From: Streptomyces misionensis
GTDB taxonomy: Bacteria; Actinomycetota; Actinomycetes; Streptomycetales; Streptomycetaceae
NCBI RefSeq assembly: GCF_007896895.1
Contig: NZ_VOGW01000128.1
Location: 8,994 to 51,920, forward strand
Reading direction: 5' to 3'
DNA length: 42,927 bases
Made by a program: the position numbers and the translations under genes. The number at the start of each line of letters is the position of its first letter. The stretch's first letter is position 1. The notes beneath the pieces are model-generated. The model worked only from the letters and a program-made list of their open reading frames with translations, was not told the DNA's origin and did not search any database. This document shows positions 33,399 to 41,289 of this stretch, in pieces.

Positions 33399-34022
33399 AT
33401 GTCCACGGCCGACACGCCGTCAGCATCTGCGGGACGTAAGCGAGCCGACGTACGCCGCAACGAGCAGAAGCTCCTGGACGCGGCCGCGGCCGTTTTCGTC
33501 CGCATGGGGATCGACGCCCCCGTGCGGGAGATCGCCGCGGAATCGGGCCTCGGCATGGGCACGATCTACCGCCACTTCCCCACCCGGGCAGACCTGGTGG
33601 TGGCGGTCTTCCGGCATCAGGTCGACGCGCTCGCCGCCGCCGTCGACGCGGCGCCGACTGCCGGCACGCCGTACGAGGTCCTGCGGCAGTGGGTCCACCG
33701 ATTCGCCGACTTCCTGGTCACCAAGCACGGCCTCGCCGAGGCACTGCACTCGGACCAAGCGGGATTCGAGAGCCTGCACAACGAGTTCGTCGAGCGGCTG
33801 ATGCCCGTGCTCGACCAGTTGTTGAAGGCGTCCGCTGCCGCTGGATACACGCGCTCCGACATCCGGGCCTACGACTTCATGCTCGCCGTCGGCAACCTGT
33901 GCATCGGAGTGGAGAACTTCCCCGACTACCAGGCCCGCCGCATGATCGACCTGCTGCTCGCCGGCCTTGCCCAGACCGCCCCGGCATCGACCGGCGAGGA
34001 GCCGGAACAGCGCCGACCCTGA
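33399..34022 (+). CDS. TetR-family transcriptional regulator
   Basis: A 207-residue regulator with a TetR DNA-binding domain (about 15-65: LLDAAAAVFVRMGIDAPVRE, GLGMGTIYRHFPTRADLV) and a C-terminal TetR ligand domain. The ATG at 33399 has a perfect AGGAGG 8 nt upstream; a GTG nine bases earlier lies on the RBS itself and is rejected. It is divergent from the hydrolase-oxidoreductase operon, with two CGGAGC-N3-GCTCCG operators between. An IS481 remnant begins immediately after its stop. Confidence 0.92.
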   Translation: MSTADTPSASAGRKRADVRRNEQKLLDAAAAVFVRMGIDAPVREIAAESGLGMGTIYRHFPTRADLVVAVFRHQVDALAAAVDAAPTAGTPYEVLRQWVHRFADFLVTKHGLAEALHSDQAGFESLHNEFVERLMPVLDQLLKASAAAGYTRSDIRAYDFMLAVGNLCIGVENFPDYQARRMIDLLLAGLAQTAPASTGEEPEQRRP

Positions 34023-34023
34023 C

Positions 34024-34183
34024 CGCTGGTGGCCCGGTGCGGGCGGTGCAGGTACGCGTAGCCGCGCTTCGCCCGCCGATTTCGCCCGTCCCACGGCCTT
34101 GGCCTGCTCCGATTCGCGACCGTGACACTCCAGCGACCGCCGTCAGGAATCCGTCCGACCTTTTCGACGTCCAGGTGCACCAT
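34024..34183 (-). pseudogene. IS481-family transposase remnant
   Basis: The minus-strand frame from 34183 reads MVHLDVEKVGRIPDGG and, further on, RRAKRGYAYLH, the start of the DDE integrase core of IS481-family transposases (usual form HVDVKKLGRIPDGGGW, then GYDYVH). The sequence then runs into the antisense of the TetR gene. The helix-turn-helix part, the remaining catalytic residues and both ends are missing. Confidence 0.7.
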
Positions 34184-34754
34184 GCGGCCCGGCCGGCACG
34201 CCGTGCTCTTCCCGGGCTCCCGGTTGCTGTTCCTGGAGCAACTCCAGGAACACGGCGCCGACCCAGTGTGGCGGCGGCTGGGACGGGACGGCGAGCAGAC
34301 GTCGACGGACGCGCTCGGCGACCCCGACGGCCATGCTCTCTACTGCGCCCAGGAGGACCGCGCCGGCGCGGAAGACGAGCAGCGCCGGGCCACGCAGCGG
34401 GAGATGGAGCACCCGGTGCGCTCGCGGTGCGGGCGGAGGTGCACCGACGAGCGCTCCGGTGACCGTGAGTGCGGTCGCGTACGGAGACGGTTGTCCGGCT
34501 CAGCACCGACTGCTGCAGGGCCCATTCGGCCCCCACCGTGAACTGGACGCGGCCGTGGGCACGGGACCGGTGGATTCCGGGCATCTGGTGGGGGCTACGT
34601 CGCTGTCTCACCGCGGCCTTGGGGCCGGCTTGAGGAGTTCGGGTGCGCGCCGGAGCTGGCCACTTGACGGGAAAGCTGCGGCTTCACCGCCGCGTGGGGT
34701 TTAGGGCCTCCGACGAGACAGGTGGAGGGCTCAACGAAGACACGGGGTAGCCGG
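34184..34754. other. 570-bp region with no supported gene
   Basis: Open frames exist on both strands (for example a rightward one containing SRLLFLEQLQEHGADPVWRR, ending at 34541), but none has an RBS, a family motif or steady third-position bias. The region probably includes more IS-derived or decayed sequence. Confidence 0.4.
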
Positions 34755-35099
34755 ATGGCGGTAGGCCGATGGGCAGCAGTCACCGCAGCAGCGGTGACGC
34801 TGACCGGGACAGCACTGGCAACCGCGACAGCCGCTCAAGCGCAGGAGGAGCCCACCTACCGGTGCGCGGTGGTGGAGCCATACGCGGGCGATCCCCGCGC
34901 GGTGGGAGAAGACTGTGTGGCCCTCTACGGAGCGCCCGAGCGAGGTGCCGTCTATGGTGCGTTCCGCATCGAGGGCGTCTTCGACGGCGGGACCGTACGC
35001 TGCCAGATTCCCCCCGGCATCCCGGACCCCTACTTCGTGACCGGCATCGCGAACCTCCCGAACCGGGTCGAGGGACGGTTCTGCCTCCACGTGGAGTAA
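34755..35099 (+). CDS. Small secreted protein with four cysteines
   Basis: A 114-residue protein with a clear Sec signal peptide (MAVGRWAAVTAAAVTLTGTA, probable cleavage after AQA near residue 30). The mature part of about 85 residues has four cysteines (RCAVV, EDCVAL, VRCQIP, RFCLHVE), suggesting two disulfides and an extracellular fold. It is rich in Gly and aromatic residues. I do not recognise a family. The ATG at 34755 is chosen to begin at the signal peptide; the frame is open back to a GTG at 34722. It stands alone and is followed by a strong hairpin at 35173-35209, shared with the convergent DinB gene. Confidence 0.7.
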   Translation: MAVGRWAAVTAAAVTLTGTALATATAAQAQEEPTYRCAVVEPYAGDPRAVGEDCVALYGAPERGAVYGAFRIEGVFDGGTVRCQIPPGIPDPYFVTGIANLPNRVEGRFCLHVE

Positions 35100-35172
35100 C
35101 CGTCCTCGGAGGAACGGTGAGCGGCGCGCCGCCGTGGCAGAGCCTCGTCGCCCGCCTGGCGGACGGGGTCAC

Positions 35173-35209
35173 AGGGCGTATCGCCCCCGAGCAGGAGGCG
35201 ATACGCCCT
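35173..35209. terminator. Strong bidirectional terminator
   Basis: AGGGCGTATCGCC at 35173-35185 pairs perfectly with GGCGATACGCCCT at 35197-35209 across an 11-nt loop. It lies between the convergent small secreted protein and DinB genes. Confidence 0.85.
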
Positions 35210-35222
35210 GCCGCCCCGCCGG

Positions 35223-35792
35223 CTAACCCATGGTCTTGGCGCCGTCCAGGGACTCGCGGATGATGTCGGCGTGGCCGGCGTGCTGGGCGGTCTCGGTGAC
35301 GATGTGCATCAGCACCCGGCGGGCCGACCATCGCGCGCCCGGCTGGGACCACGGGGCCTTCGGGAGTGGTTGTGTGGCGTCCAGGTCGGGGAGGGTGGCG
35401 ACCAGTTCGTCGGTTCGGCGGGCTGCCTCGGCGTAGTCGGCGAGCACGCCGGTCAGTGTCTCGCCGGGCAGCATGCGGAACTCGTCGGCCCGTCGGGCCC
35501 AGTCGGCCTCGGTCATGGCGGTGAAGTCGGGCATCGCCGACGGGCCATCCAGGACGAACTGCGCCCAGGCCCGCTCGACCGCGGTGACATGCTTGATCAG
35601 GCCGCCCAGGCACAGCTGGCTGGCGGTCGTCCGGCGCCCGGCCTGCTCGTCGGTGAGGTCACGGGTGGTGAAGCGCAGGAAGTGCCGATGCTTGGCCAGG
35701 GCCTCCAGCAAGTCGGCGCGCTCGCCGGTGGCGGTCGGCTCAAGGGCCGAGTCGTGGGTGGCCAGTTCGTTGACAGTCACGGTCTCGCTCAT
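35223..35792 (-). CDS. DinB-family (mycothiol-dependent type) protein
   Basis: A 189-residue four-helix-bundle protein. The three metal-binding histidines of the DinB superfamily are in place: LIKHVTAVERAW in helix 2 and HIVTETAQHAGHADIIRESL near the C-terminus. Actinobacterial members are often mycothiol- or thiol-dependent transferases used in detoxification; the reaction here is unknown. The start at 35792 (MSETVTVNELATHD) is supported by the full domain. An AGGTCAG/CTGACCT palindrome lies 59 bases upstream. The gene ends at the strong terminator at 35173-35209. Confidence 0.85.
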   Translation of the reverse strand: MSETVTVNELATHDSALEPTATGERADLLEALAKHRHFLRFTTRDLTDEQAGRRTTASQLCLGGLIKHVTAVERAWAQFVLDGPSAMPDFTAMTEADWARRADEFRMLPGETLTGVLADYAEAARRTDELVATLPDLDATQPLPKAPWSQPGARWSARRVLMHIVTETAQHAGHADIIRESLDGAKTMG

Positions 35793-35850
35793 GGTCGCTG
35801 CCTTCCGTGGTTCGTGTTCCGCCGGGCAAGGAGGACGCTAGGGGGCCTGG

Positions 35851-35867
35851 AGGTCAGATTCTGACCT
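35851..35867. promoter_or_regulatory. Palindrome upstream of the DinB gene
   Basis: AGGTCAG at 35851-35857 and CTGACCT at 35861-35867 form a perfect inverted repeat with an ATT centre. It could be the operator of an unlinked regulator of the DinB gene. Confidence 0.5.
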
Positions 35868-35904
35868 ACATGACCGGAAGGGTGAGGATGCTGATGCTCG
35901 GCCT

Positions 35905-35947
35905 GTCGGAGCGGCGGGATTTGAACCCACGGCCTCGTCGTCCCGAA
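35905..35947 (-). other. 3' half of a tRNA-Pro(CGG): attachment-site remnant
   Basis: Read on the minus strand, this 43-nt segment starts with the anticodon loop TTCGGGA (anticodon CGG, G37). It continues through the 3' anticodon strand and variable loop to a T-arm GTGGG-TTCAAAT-CCCGC and ends CGCTCCGA plus C. The acceptor 5' strand, D-arm and 5' anticodon strand are missing: sequence upstream (CCCGAGTTGC) does not pair with CGACG. A match beginning in the anticodon loop and reaching the 3' end is the usual core of tRNA-directed integration. This is therefore an att-type duplicate, not a working tRNA. Short gtccg repeats and GTTGTCACGCAG follow at 36000-36055, as seen beside integrase genes of such elements. 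Confidence 0.8.
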
Positions 35948-36729
35948 GCAACTCGGGCGGAGGCTCGACCTGCGGCGAGTGCGCCTTTCACCTGCGGCGA
36001 CGGTCCGCGGGCGTCCGTGCTTGTCCGCCGCTGTCCGCAGGCGTTGTCACGCAGTTGGACACTCGATCGCACGATGCCGCGCAGCGGTGGCCGGGTCGGA
36101 GCCCGCCCAGTAGAGATTGGCACGGCGGAAGTAGCTGCGGAACTGCGCGCTCTTGCGGCGCCGACGACCGGTACCGGATCGGCGGCCTGTGGCCGTGCCA
36201 GCACTGGAGCCCCGGAGAGGACGGCCCCCACTGAACCGGCGCCCTGTGCGACGCCGGAACCCCTCGTCATCGGCCAGGAGCCCACGTGAAGATCGGTCTC
36301 AGCACCCCCGAGGCCACGTTCACCGTCTCCGGCCCGATCAGCCGCCCCCGCCCCGCTCGCCACCAGCCGGGACGGCACGCACCGGATGCGAGCCGAGGAG
36401 TTCGAGGTCGAACTCCTCCCTCCCTTCCGGACCGAGGACACCCAGCGGTGGAGAAGTGTGCAGCTCACGATCCAGGGCCGCCGGGCCGACGACCGCCACC
36501 ACGCCCTCGCCCTGTGGACGAGTCGCCGCTTTCACCACCCCGTCGAGTGTTCGCGCGAGCGGTTCCGTCGCGGACGCCTTCGTCCTCCTCGCTCTGCACG
36601 TCCGCATCACCACCGTGCACGCGCTCAGCTCCGCGGCGAAGGCGTCCAGCGCCGTCTCGGATATCCGCGCCTCGTCGCTACCACTCGATCCCCTGCCACT
36701 CCAGGCTCCTTCCGCCGGGTCGTCCGACG

Positions 36730-36957
36730 TCAGCGTTCCCCGGTGCCCATGGCCTCGAAGGTCTTGGACATCAACTGGTCCATGGCGCCGGGCTTTTCGG
36801 CCAGGGAGTCGAAGAGATCAGCGAGCAACCACAGCACGAAGCCGTGAACCATCGCCTCCTTCGGCGGGATCCGCCCGAACCGGTCGCGCCAGGCCACGGT
36901 GTCTTGCTGGTCGGTCGAGACCCGCTTGTAGACCAGGTTCGCCACTCCGGACCTCAT
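36730..36957 (-). pseudogene. Serine-recombinase N-terminal fragment joined to unrelated sequence
   Basis: A leftward 75-codon ORF from ATG 36957. Residues 5-20 read VANLVYKRVSTDQQDT, matching the resolvase/invertase N-terminus (YxRVSTDQQ, with the catalytic Ser). The following residues (AWRDRFGRIPPKEAMVHGFV onwards) do not continue the resolvase fold. It is probably a fusion formed by deletion. Confidence 0.55.
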
Positions 36958-37029
36958 CCGTACGGAGGATCGGACCCTATCCCGCCGTCAAACCTTGTCA
37001 GCAATCACCATCGGACCTGATTGAATTCG

Positions 37030-37210
37030 GGCCGCCGCGACCTCCACGAAGCCCTTCGTCCACGCGGTGCAGGCGCGGCGGCCCGACGACGGCACGTGCG
37101 CGCTGCGAGGCGTGGACGGTACGGGACGTCCTGGTTCACCAGACGGGCAACGCCGAGGAATTCGCCCGGGTGCTCCAGGCGTTCCTGGAGTGCGCGCCGG
37201 TGACGGCAGG
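37030..37210 (+). pseudogene. Fragment of a mycothiol-dependent maleylpyruvate-isomerase-like gene
   Basis: A rightward frame reads CEAWTVRDVLVHQTGNAEEF then ARVLQAFLECAPVTA, the N-terminal helix pair with the metal-binding His region common to mycothiol-dependent DinB-type enzymes (usual form CEGWTVRDVxAHLTG). Both ends lose sense within 100 bases. Partial copy only. Confidence 0.5.
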
Positions 37211-37281
37211 TGACCGACTCCGAGTTGTGGGCGGCCTTCCTCGACCGCTGCGCACAGCCCGCACCCGCACCCGCCGAAGTC

Positions 37282-38292
37282 TCACCCGCGGCCGAGGGTG
37301 CTCTCGCGTTGGACCAGGGAGTAGCCGGCGTGGATGCGGCGGGCCTGGTGGCGCGGGGCACCGTTCAACTGGGAGAGCACCGACTCGACGGCCATCTTGG
37401 CGATGGACGCCTTGTCGGGTGAGACCGAGGTGAGGGTGACGGCGCCGAACCGGCCCTCCACCACGTCGTCGAAGCCGACCACGGCGACGTCCTCAGGGAT
37501 GCGCAGCCCCCGTTCGGACAGGACCCGCATCGCGCCGATGGCGATGAGGTCGTTGTAGGCGAACACCGCGTCCGGCCGGTGTCCGGCGTCCAGCAGCCGG
37601 GCCATGGCCACCGCCCCGTCGGCGTGGCCCCAGCCGTCGGTGGCCGCCACCAGCCGGTGGTCGGCGACCAGCCCGGCGGCGTCCAGCTCCTCCCGCCAGC
37701 CGCGCAGCCGCAGATGCGCCGGCTGACTGCGCCCCTTGCGCGCCCCCAGGAAGGCGATGTCCCGTCTTCCCAGGGAGATCAGATGGCGCACCGCCTCGCG
37801 GGCGGCGGCGACGTTGTCGATGGAGATGTGGTCGTACGGCAGGTCGTACTCGCGCTCCCCCAGCAGGACGAGCGGGACCGGTTCGGCGCGCTGGCGCAGG
37901 TCCTCCGCCTCCAACTCGATGGGGCTGAGGATCAGCCCGTCGATCACCCGGGCGCGGAAGCCCTGGCTGACCAGGGTCTCCTGGTCGCGACGGCCGCCGG
38001 TGTGATCGAGCAGGACGGTGTAGTCGTGCTCGGCCGCCGCGTCGACGACCTCGGCGGCCAGTTCTGCGAAGTACGGGTTGCCCAGCTCGGGCAGGGCCAG
38101 GGCCACGATTCCGGTGCGGCCCTTGCGCAGATGCCGGGCGGTGAGGTTGGGGCGGTAGCCCAGCTCGTCGATGGACTTCTGCACCCGCGCCCGCATGGTG
38201 GGGGTGACATGGGGCTGGTCGTTGACCACGTTGGAGACGGTCTTGATGGAGACGCCCGCGTGCAACGCGACGTCCTTGAGGCTGACCCGCAC
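37282..38292 (-). CDS. LacI-family repressor of the adjacent sugar ABC operon
   Basis: A 336-residue LacI/GalR regulator. The N-terminal domain reads SLKDVALHAGVSIKTVSNVV (about 4-23) and LGYRPNLTARHLRKGRTG, followed by a periplasmic-binding-protein-like core ending VGFDDVVEGRFGAVTLTSVS. The GTG at 38292 has GGGAGG about 7 nt upstream; the frame is open further but without sense. It follows the permease gene by 221 nt on the same strand. AACGTT-centred sites at its own promoter and at the binding-protein promoter suggest autoregulation and control of the transport operon. The inducer sugar is unknown. Confidence 0.92.
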   Translation of the reverse strand: MRVSLKDVALHAGVSIKTVSNVVNDQPHVTPTMRARVQKSIDELGYRPNLTARHLRKGRTGIVALALPELGNPYFAELAAEVVDAAAEHDYTVLLDHTGGRRDQETLVSQGFRARVIDGLILSPIELEAEDLRQRAEPVPLVLLGEREYDLPYDHISIDNVAAAREAVRHLISLGRRDIAFLGARKGRSQPAHLRLRGWREELDAAGLVADHRLVAATDGWGHADGAVAMARLLDAGHRPDAVFAYNDLIAIGAMRVLSERGLRIPEDVAVVGFDDVVEGRFGAVTLTSVSPDKASIAKMAVESVLSQLNGAPRHQARRIHAGYSLVQRESTLGRG

Positions 38293-38308
38293 GATGTTCC
38301 TCCCCTTT

Positions 38309-38343
38309 CCAACGTTATACGGGGCATGGCTCCGCCCTGGCAA
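38309..38343 (-). promoter_or_regulatory. lacI-type gene promoter with overlapping operator
   Basis: On the minus strand TTGCCA (38338-38343), an 18-nt spacer and TATAAC (38314-38319) make a good sigma-70 type promoter, with the regulator start 22 nt further on. The -10 overlaps TATAACGTTGG (38309-38319), which contains the AACGTT core shared with the sites at 42504 and 42777. Confidence 0.65.
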
Positions 38344-38361
38344 GCCTCCGCCCCGGCAAGC
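38330..38361. repeat. 16-bp tandem duplication in the LacI gene leader region
   Basis: CTCCGCCCTGGCAAGC (38330-38345) is followed directly by CTCCGCCCCGGCAAGC (38346-38361), with one mismatch. The left copy supplies the -35 element. Confidence 0.6.
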
Positions 38362-38427
38362 GTCAGCCGCGTGCGGCACCGTCTTGACGCCCTGTCAACA
38401 CCACCCTACGGTGGCGCACCGTCGGCA

Positions 38428-38438
38428 TTACAACGATG
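38428..38438. promoter_or_regulatory. Weak AACGTT-like operator half site
   Basis: TTACAACGATG at 38428-38438 matches the left half of the TTACAACGTTGTTA site at 42775-42788, but the right half is poor. It lies between the permease and regulator genes and may be an auxiliary site. Confidence 0.35.
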
Positions 38439-38513
38439 CAAAGCGACGTCCCGGCGTGACCGCGCCGGGCGCGGGACCCGCCGGCAGCGGGGCGGGCCGC
38501 AGGGCGGAGGGGC

Positions 38514-39482
38514 TCATCGGGTACCACGCTCCTGTGAGGCGTAGACCGCGAAGCAGATGATGGCGGCCTCCACGAGTTGGGTGTAGGACGTGTGCACGTT
38601 GTGCTGGGTGAGGACGGCGGTGATCAGTTGCATGAACAGCGCGCCCGCCACCGTGCCGAGCACCCGCACCCGGCCGCCGGTCAGCGGGGTGCCGCCGACC
38701 ACGACCGCGGTGATGGCGTTCAGCTCCATGTTGAGGCCCTGGTTGGCGGGGTCCGCCTCGGCGCCGTGCCCCACGATCATCGCGCCCGCGAAGGCGGCGA
38801 GGACGCCCGAGAGGACGTAGACGGTGACGAGGACGCGGCGCACCGGCAGCCCGGCCAGCTTGCTCGCCTGCCGGTTGTCGCCGATGGCGACCAACTGCCG
38901 CCCGAACGTGGTGCGGCGCACCAGCAGCGCCGTCAGCACGGCGCACACCCCGGCGATCCACGCCATCAGCGGCACGCCCGCGAAACCGTCCGAACCAAGG
39001 CTCAGCAGCCCCGAGTCCGACACCGGCTTGGCGGAGTTGCCGTTGATCAGCTCGGCGACACCACGCAGCCCGATCATCAGGGAGAGGGTGGCGACGATCG
39101 GCTGGATACGGGCGAACGCCACCATCGTGCCGCCGACCGCCCCCGAGACCGCGCCGAACACCAGGGCGACGAGCACCGCGAGCGGCGCTCCGTAGCCGAT
39201 GTAGAGCGGGACGACCGAGGCGGCCAGGGCGATGACCGCGCCGACCGACAGATCGACGCCCTCGGTGCCGATGACCAGGGCCATGCCGAGCGCGACCATC
39301 AAAGTCGGCGCGACCTGGAACAGCTGGATGCGCACATTGCCCGCGGACAGGAACGAGCCGTCCAGGACGGCGGCCACCACGAACAGCACGACCAGCGCCG
39401 CGTAGACGCCGTACGCCTGCAGCAGCCGGGTCAGCCGGGCGCGGTCCAGCAGGTCCGGCCCGGCCCAGGTGGTGGGGGTCAT
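38514..39482 (-). CDS. Sugar ABC transporter permease (RbsC/YtfT type)
   Basis: A 322-residue inner-membrane protein with eight to ten hydrophobic segments. Family landmarks include GTEGVDLSVGAVIALAASVV (the conserved DLSVG region), GGTMVAFARIQPIVATL, LVAIGDNRQASKLAGLPVRR and VVVGGTPLTGGRVRVLGTVA. It forms the homodimeric channel of a ribose-type importer. The ATG at 39482 overlaps the TGA of the ATPase gene by four bases. Only one permease gene is present. Confidence 0.93.
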   Translation of the reverse strand: MTPTTWAGPDLLDRARLTRLLQAYGVYAALVVLFVVAAVLDGSFLSAGNVRIQLFQVAPTLMVALGMALVIGTEGVDLSVGAVIALAASVVPLYIGYGAPLAVLVALVFGAVSGAVGGTMVAFARIQPIVATLSLMIGLRGVAELINGNSAKPVSDSGLLSLGSDGFAGVPLMAWIAGVCAVLTALLVRRTTFGRQLVAIGDNRQASKLAGLPVRRVLVTVYVLSGVLAAFAGAMIVGHGAEADPANQGLNMELNAITAVVVGGTPLTGGRVRVLGTVAGALFMQLITAVLTQHNVHTSYTQLVEAAIICFAVYASQERGTR

Positions 39483-41185
39483 CGGGGCTCCTCCTTCGTC
39501 ACGGCGCGACCGGCCGACCCGGCTCGGTCCTGCGGGCGTTCGTCATCGGCGGCCACGGTCCCGCCGGCGGCGGATACGGCCCTTGTGGAGCCCCCGGGCT
39601 CCTCCGCGCCCGCGGCCCCCTCCGCGCCCGCCGCCTCCGCCTCGCCGTCCGGGCCGGCGGTGGCGAGGGTGTCGAGCACCGCCTGTTCGGTCACGTCGTC
39701 GCCCTGGAGGTGGCCGACGGCCCGGCCGTCCTTGAGGACGACGATCCGGTCCGAGCCCTCGATCAGCTCCTCCAGGTCCGAGGAGATCAGCAGCACCCCG
39801 AGCCCCTGCTCGGCGAGTTCGTCGATGAGCGCCTGCACCTCCGCCTTGGCGCCCACGTCGATGCCGCGGGTGGGCTCGTCCAGCAGCAGCACCTTCGGGT
39901 CCAGGCACAGCCAGCGGGCCAGCAGCACCTTCTGTTGGTTGCCGCCGGACAGATCGCTGACCTTCTGGTCCGGACCGGAGGCCTTGATGCGCAGCCGCTC
40001 CATGAAGAAGCGCACCACCTCGTCCTGCTTGGCCTGCGAGACGACGCCCGCTCGGGCGAGCCGGGGCAGCAGGGCCAGCGAGATGTTCTCCCGCACGGAC
40101 AGGTTGGGCAGGATGCCCTCCGTCTTGCGGTCCTCGGCGAGCATCACCACCCCGGCCTTGATGGCGGCGGCCGGGCTGCGGCGGGCCAGTGCGGTGCCCT
40201 CCACCTCGACGGTGCCGCCGTCCGCGGCCAGCGCGCCGGTGATCGCCTTGGCGGTCTCGCTGCGCCCGGCCCCGAGCAGCCCGCCGAGCCCCACGACCTC
40301 CCCGCGGTGGATGTCGACGTCCACGCCGTGCACCCGGTGCCGTACGGTCAGCCCGGTGGCGCGCAGCGCCGGCACGCCCTCGCGCCGCTCGTGCTCGCCG
40401 CCGAACGCGGTGGCGCCCTTGGCCCGGACGGTGGACATCTCGCGGCCGAGCATCAGCGAGATCAGCCTGAGCCGGTCCAGGCCGGCCATCTCACCGGTGT
40501 GCACCACCGCGCCGTCCCGCATCACCGTGACCCGGTCACAGACCGCGTACAGCTCGTCCAGCCGGTGGCTGACGTAGACGACCGCGATGCCCTGCCGTTT
40601 CAGGTCGCGGATCACCGAGAACAGGGTCTCCACCTCGCGCGGTTCGAGCGACGAGGTCGGCTCGTCCATCACCACCACGCGGGCGTCGATCTGCACGGCG
40701 CGGGCCAGGGCCACCATCTGCTGGGCGCCCAGACCGAGCGAGCCCAGCGGACGGCTCACGTCCACGTCCACCCCGTAGCGCTTCAGGGTCTCGGCGGCCA
40801 GGCGGTTCATCGCCCGCAGGTCGACCAGGCCGAAGCGGCGCGGCTCGCGGCCCAGGCACAGGTTGCGGGCCACCGACATCAGCGGGACGAGGTTGACCTC
40901 CTGGTAGATGGTCGAGATGCCGGCCGCCTGCGCCTCCAGCGGGTTGCGGAAGGCGCGGTCCTCGCCCGCCAACCGGATCCGGCCCGCGTCGGGACGGTAC
41001 ACGCCGGTCATCACCTTGATCAGCGTCGACTTCCCGGCGCCGTTCTCGCCGATGAGGGCGTGCACCTCACCGGGGCGCAGCCGGAAGTCCACGCCGCGCA
41101 GGGCGTGGACGCCCGCGAAGCTCTTGTCCACCCCGGCGACTTCCACGATCCAGTCGCTGCGAGGTGCCGGGTCCTGCTGGACCAA
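39479..41185 (-). CDS. Sugar ABC transporter, tandem ATP-binding protein (RbsA type)
   Basis: A 568-residue double ATPase. The first nucleotide-binding domain has GENGAGKST and VVVMDEPTSSL; the second has a degenerate Walker A (GLLGAGRSE), signature LSGGNQQK and LLLDEPTRGID, as usual for carbohydrate CUT2 importers. A low-complexity tail of about 60 residues rich in Ala, Gly and Glu follows the second domain and is not typical. A TTG start at 41185 is preferred because a perfect AGGAGG lies 6 nt before it; the ATG at 41200 lies upstream of that site and would make it codons 2-3. The gene follows the binding-protein gene by about 100 nt and overlaps the permease start. Confidence 0.92.
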   Translation of the reverse strand: MVQQDPAPRSDWIVEVAGVDKSFAGVHALRGVDFRLRPGEVHALIGENGAGKSTLIKVMTGVYRPDAGRIRLAGEDRAFRNPLEAQAAGISTIYQEVNLVPLMSVARNLCLGREPRRFGLVDLRAMNRLAAETLKRYGVDVDVSRPLGSLGLGAQQMVALARAVQIDARVVVMDEPTSSLEPREVETLFSVIRDLKRQGIAVVYVSHRLDELYAVCDRVTVMRDGAVVHTGEMAGLDRLRLISLMLGREMSTVRAKGATAFGGEHERREGVPALRATGLTVRHRVHGVDVDIHRGEVVGLGGLLGAGRSETAKAITGALAADGGTVEVEGTALARRSPAAAIKAGVVMLAEDRKTEGILPNLSVRENISLALLPRLARAGVVSQAKQDEVVRFFMERLRIKASGPDQKVSDLSGGNQQKVLLARWLCLDPKVLLLDEPTRGIDVGAKAEVQALIDELAEQGLGVLLISSDLEELIEGSDRIVVLKDGRAVGHLQGDDVTEQAVLDTLATAGPDGEAEAAGAEGAAGAEEPGGSTRAVSAAGGTVAADDERPQDRAGSAGRAVTKEEPR

Positions 41186-41289
41186 CGTCTTCCTCCTCAT
41201 GCGGGCTGCCGCAGGCAGCCGCCGGTCGGCCGGGCCGGCCGGGGCCACGGCGTCGCGGCCCGGCCCGGCGCGCCCGGTGCGGTGCGGCC

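Larger units (their letters stand above)
35948..37281. other. Degenerate region beside the att-like site
   Basis: About 1.3 kb without an intact gene. One rightward frame ends EPLVIGQEPT with a TGA overlapping a GTG (about 36285) that begins KIGLSTPEATFTVSGPI. A second frame from 36386 reads MRAEEFEVELLPPFRTED. These have coding-like composition but no recognised family, and each soon loses sense. A resolvase-like start (36730-36957) and a mycothiol-enzyme fragment (about 37030-37210) are listed separately. The whole looks like an eroded mobile element. Confidence 0.45.

Noticed and set aside
34122..34541. 139-codon rightward ORF as a gene
   Set aside because: No RBS, no family features, and its first part overlaps the IS481 remnant in antisense.
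35905..35947. Intact tRNA-Pro gene
   Set aside because: Only the part from the anticodon loop to the 3' end is present; the D-arm, acceptor 5' strand and 5' anticodon strand cannot be formed from the flanking bases.
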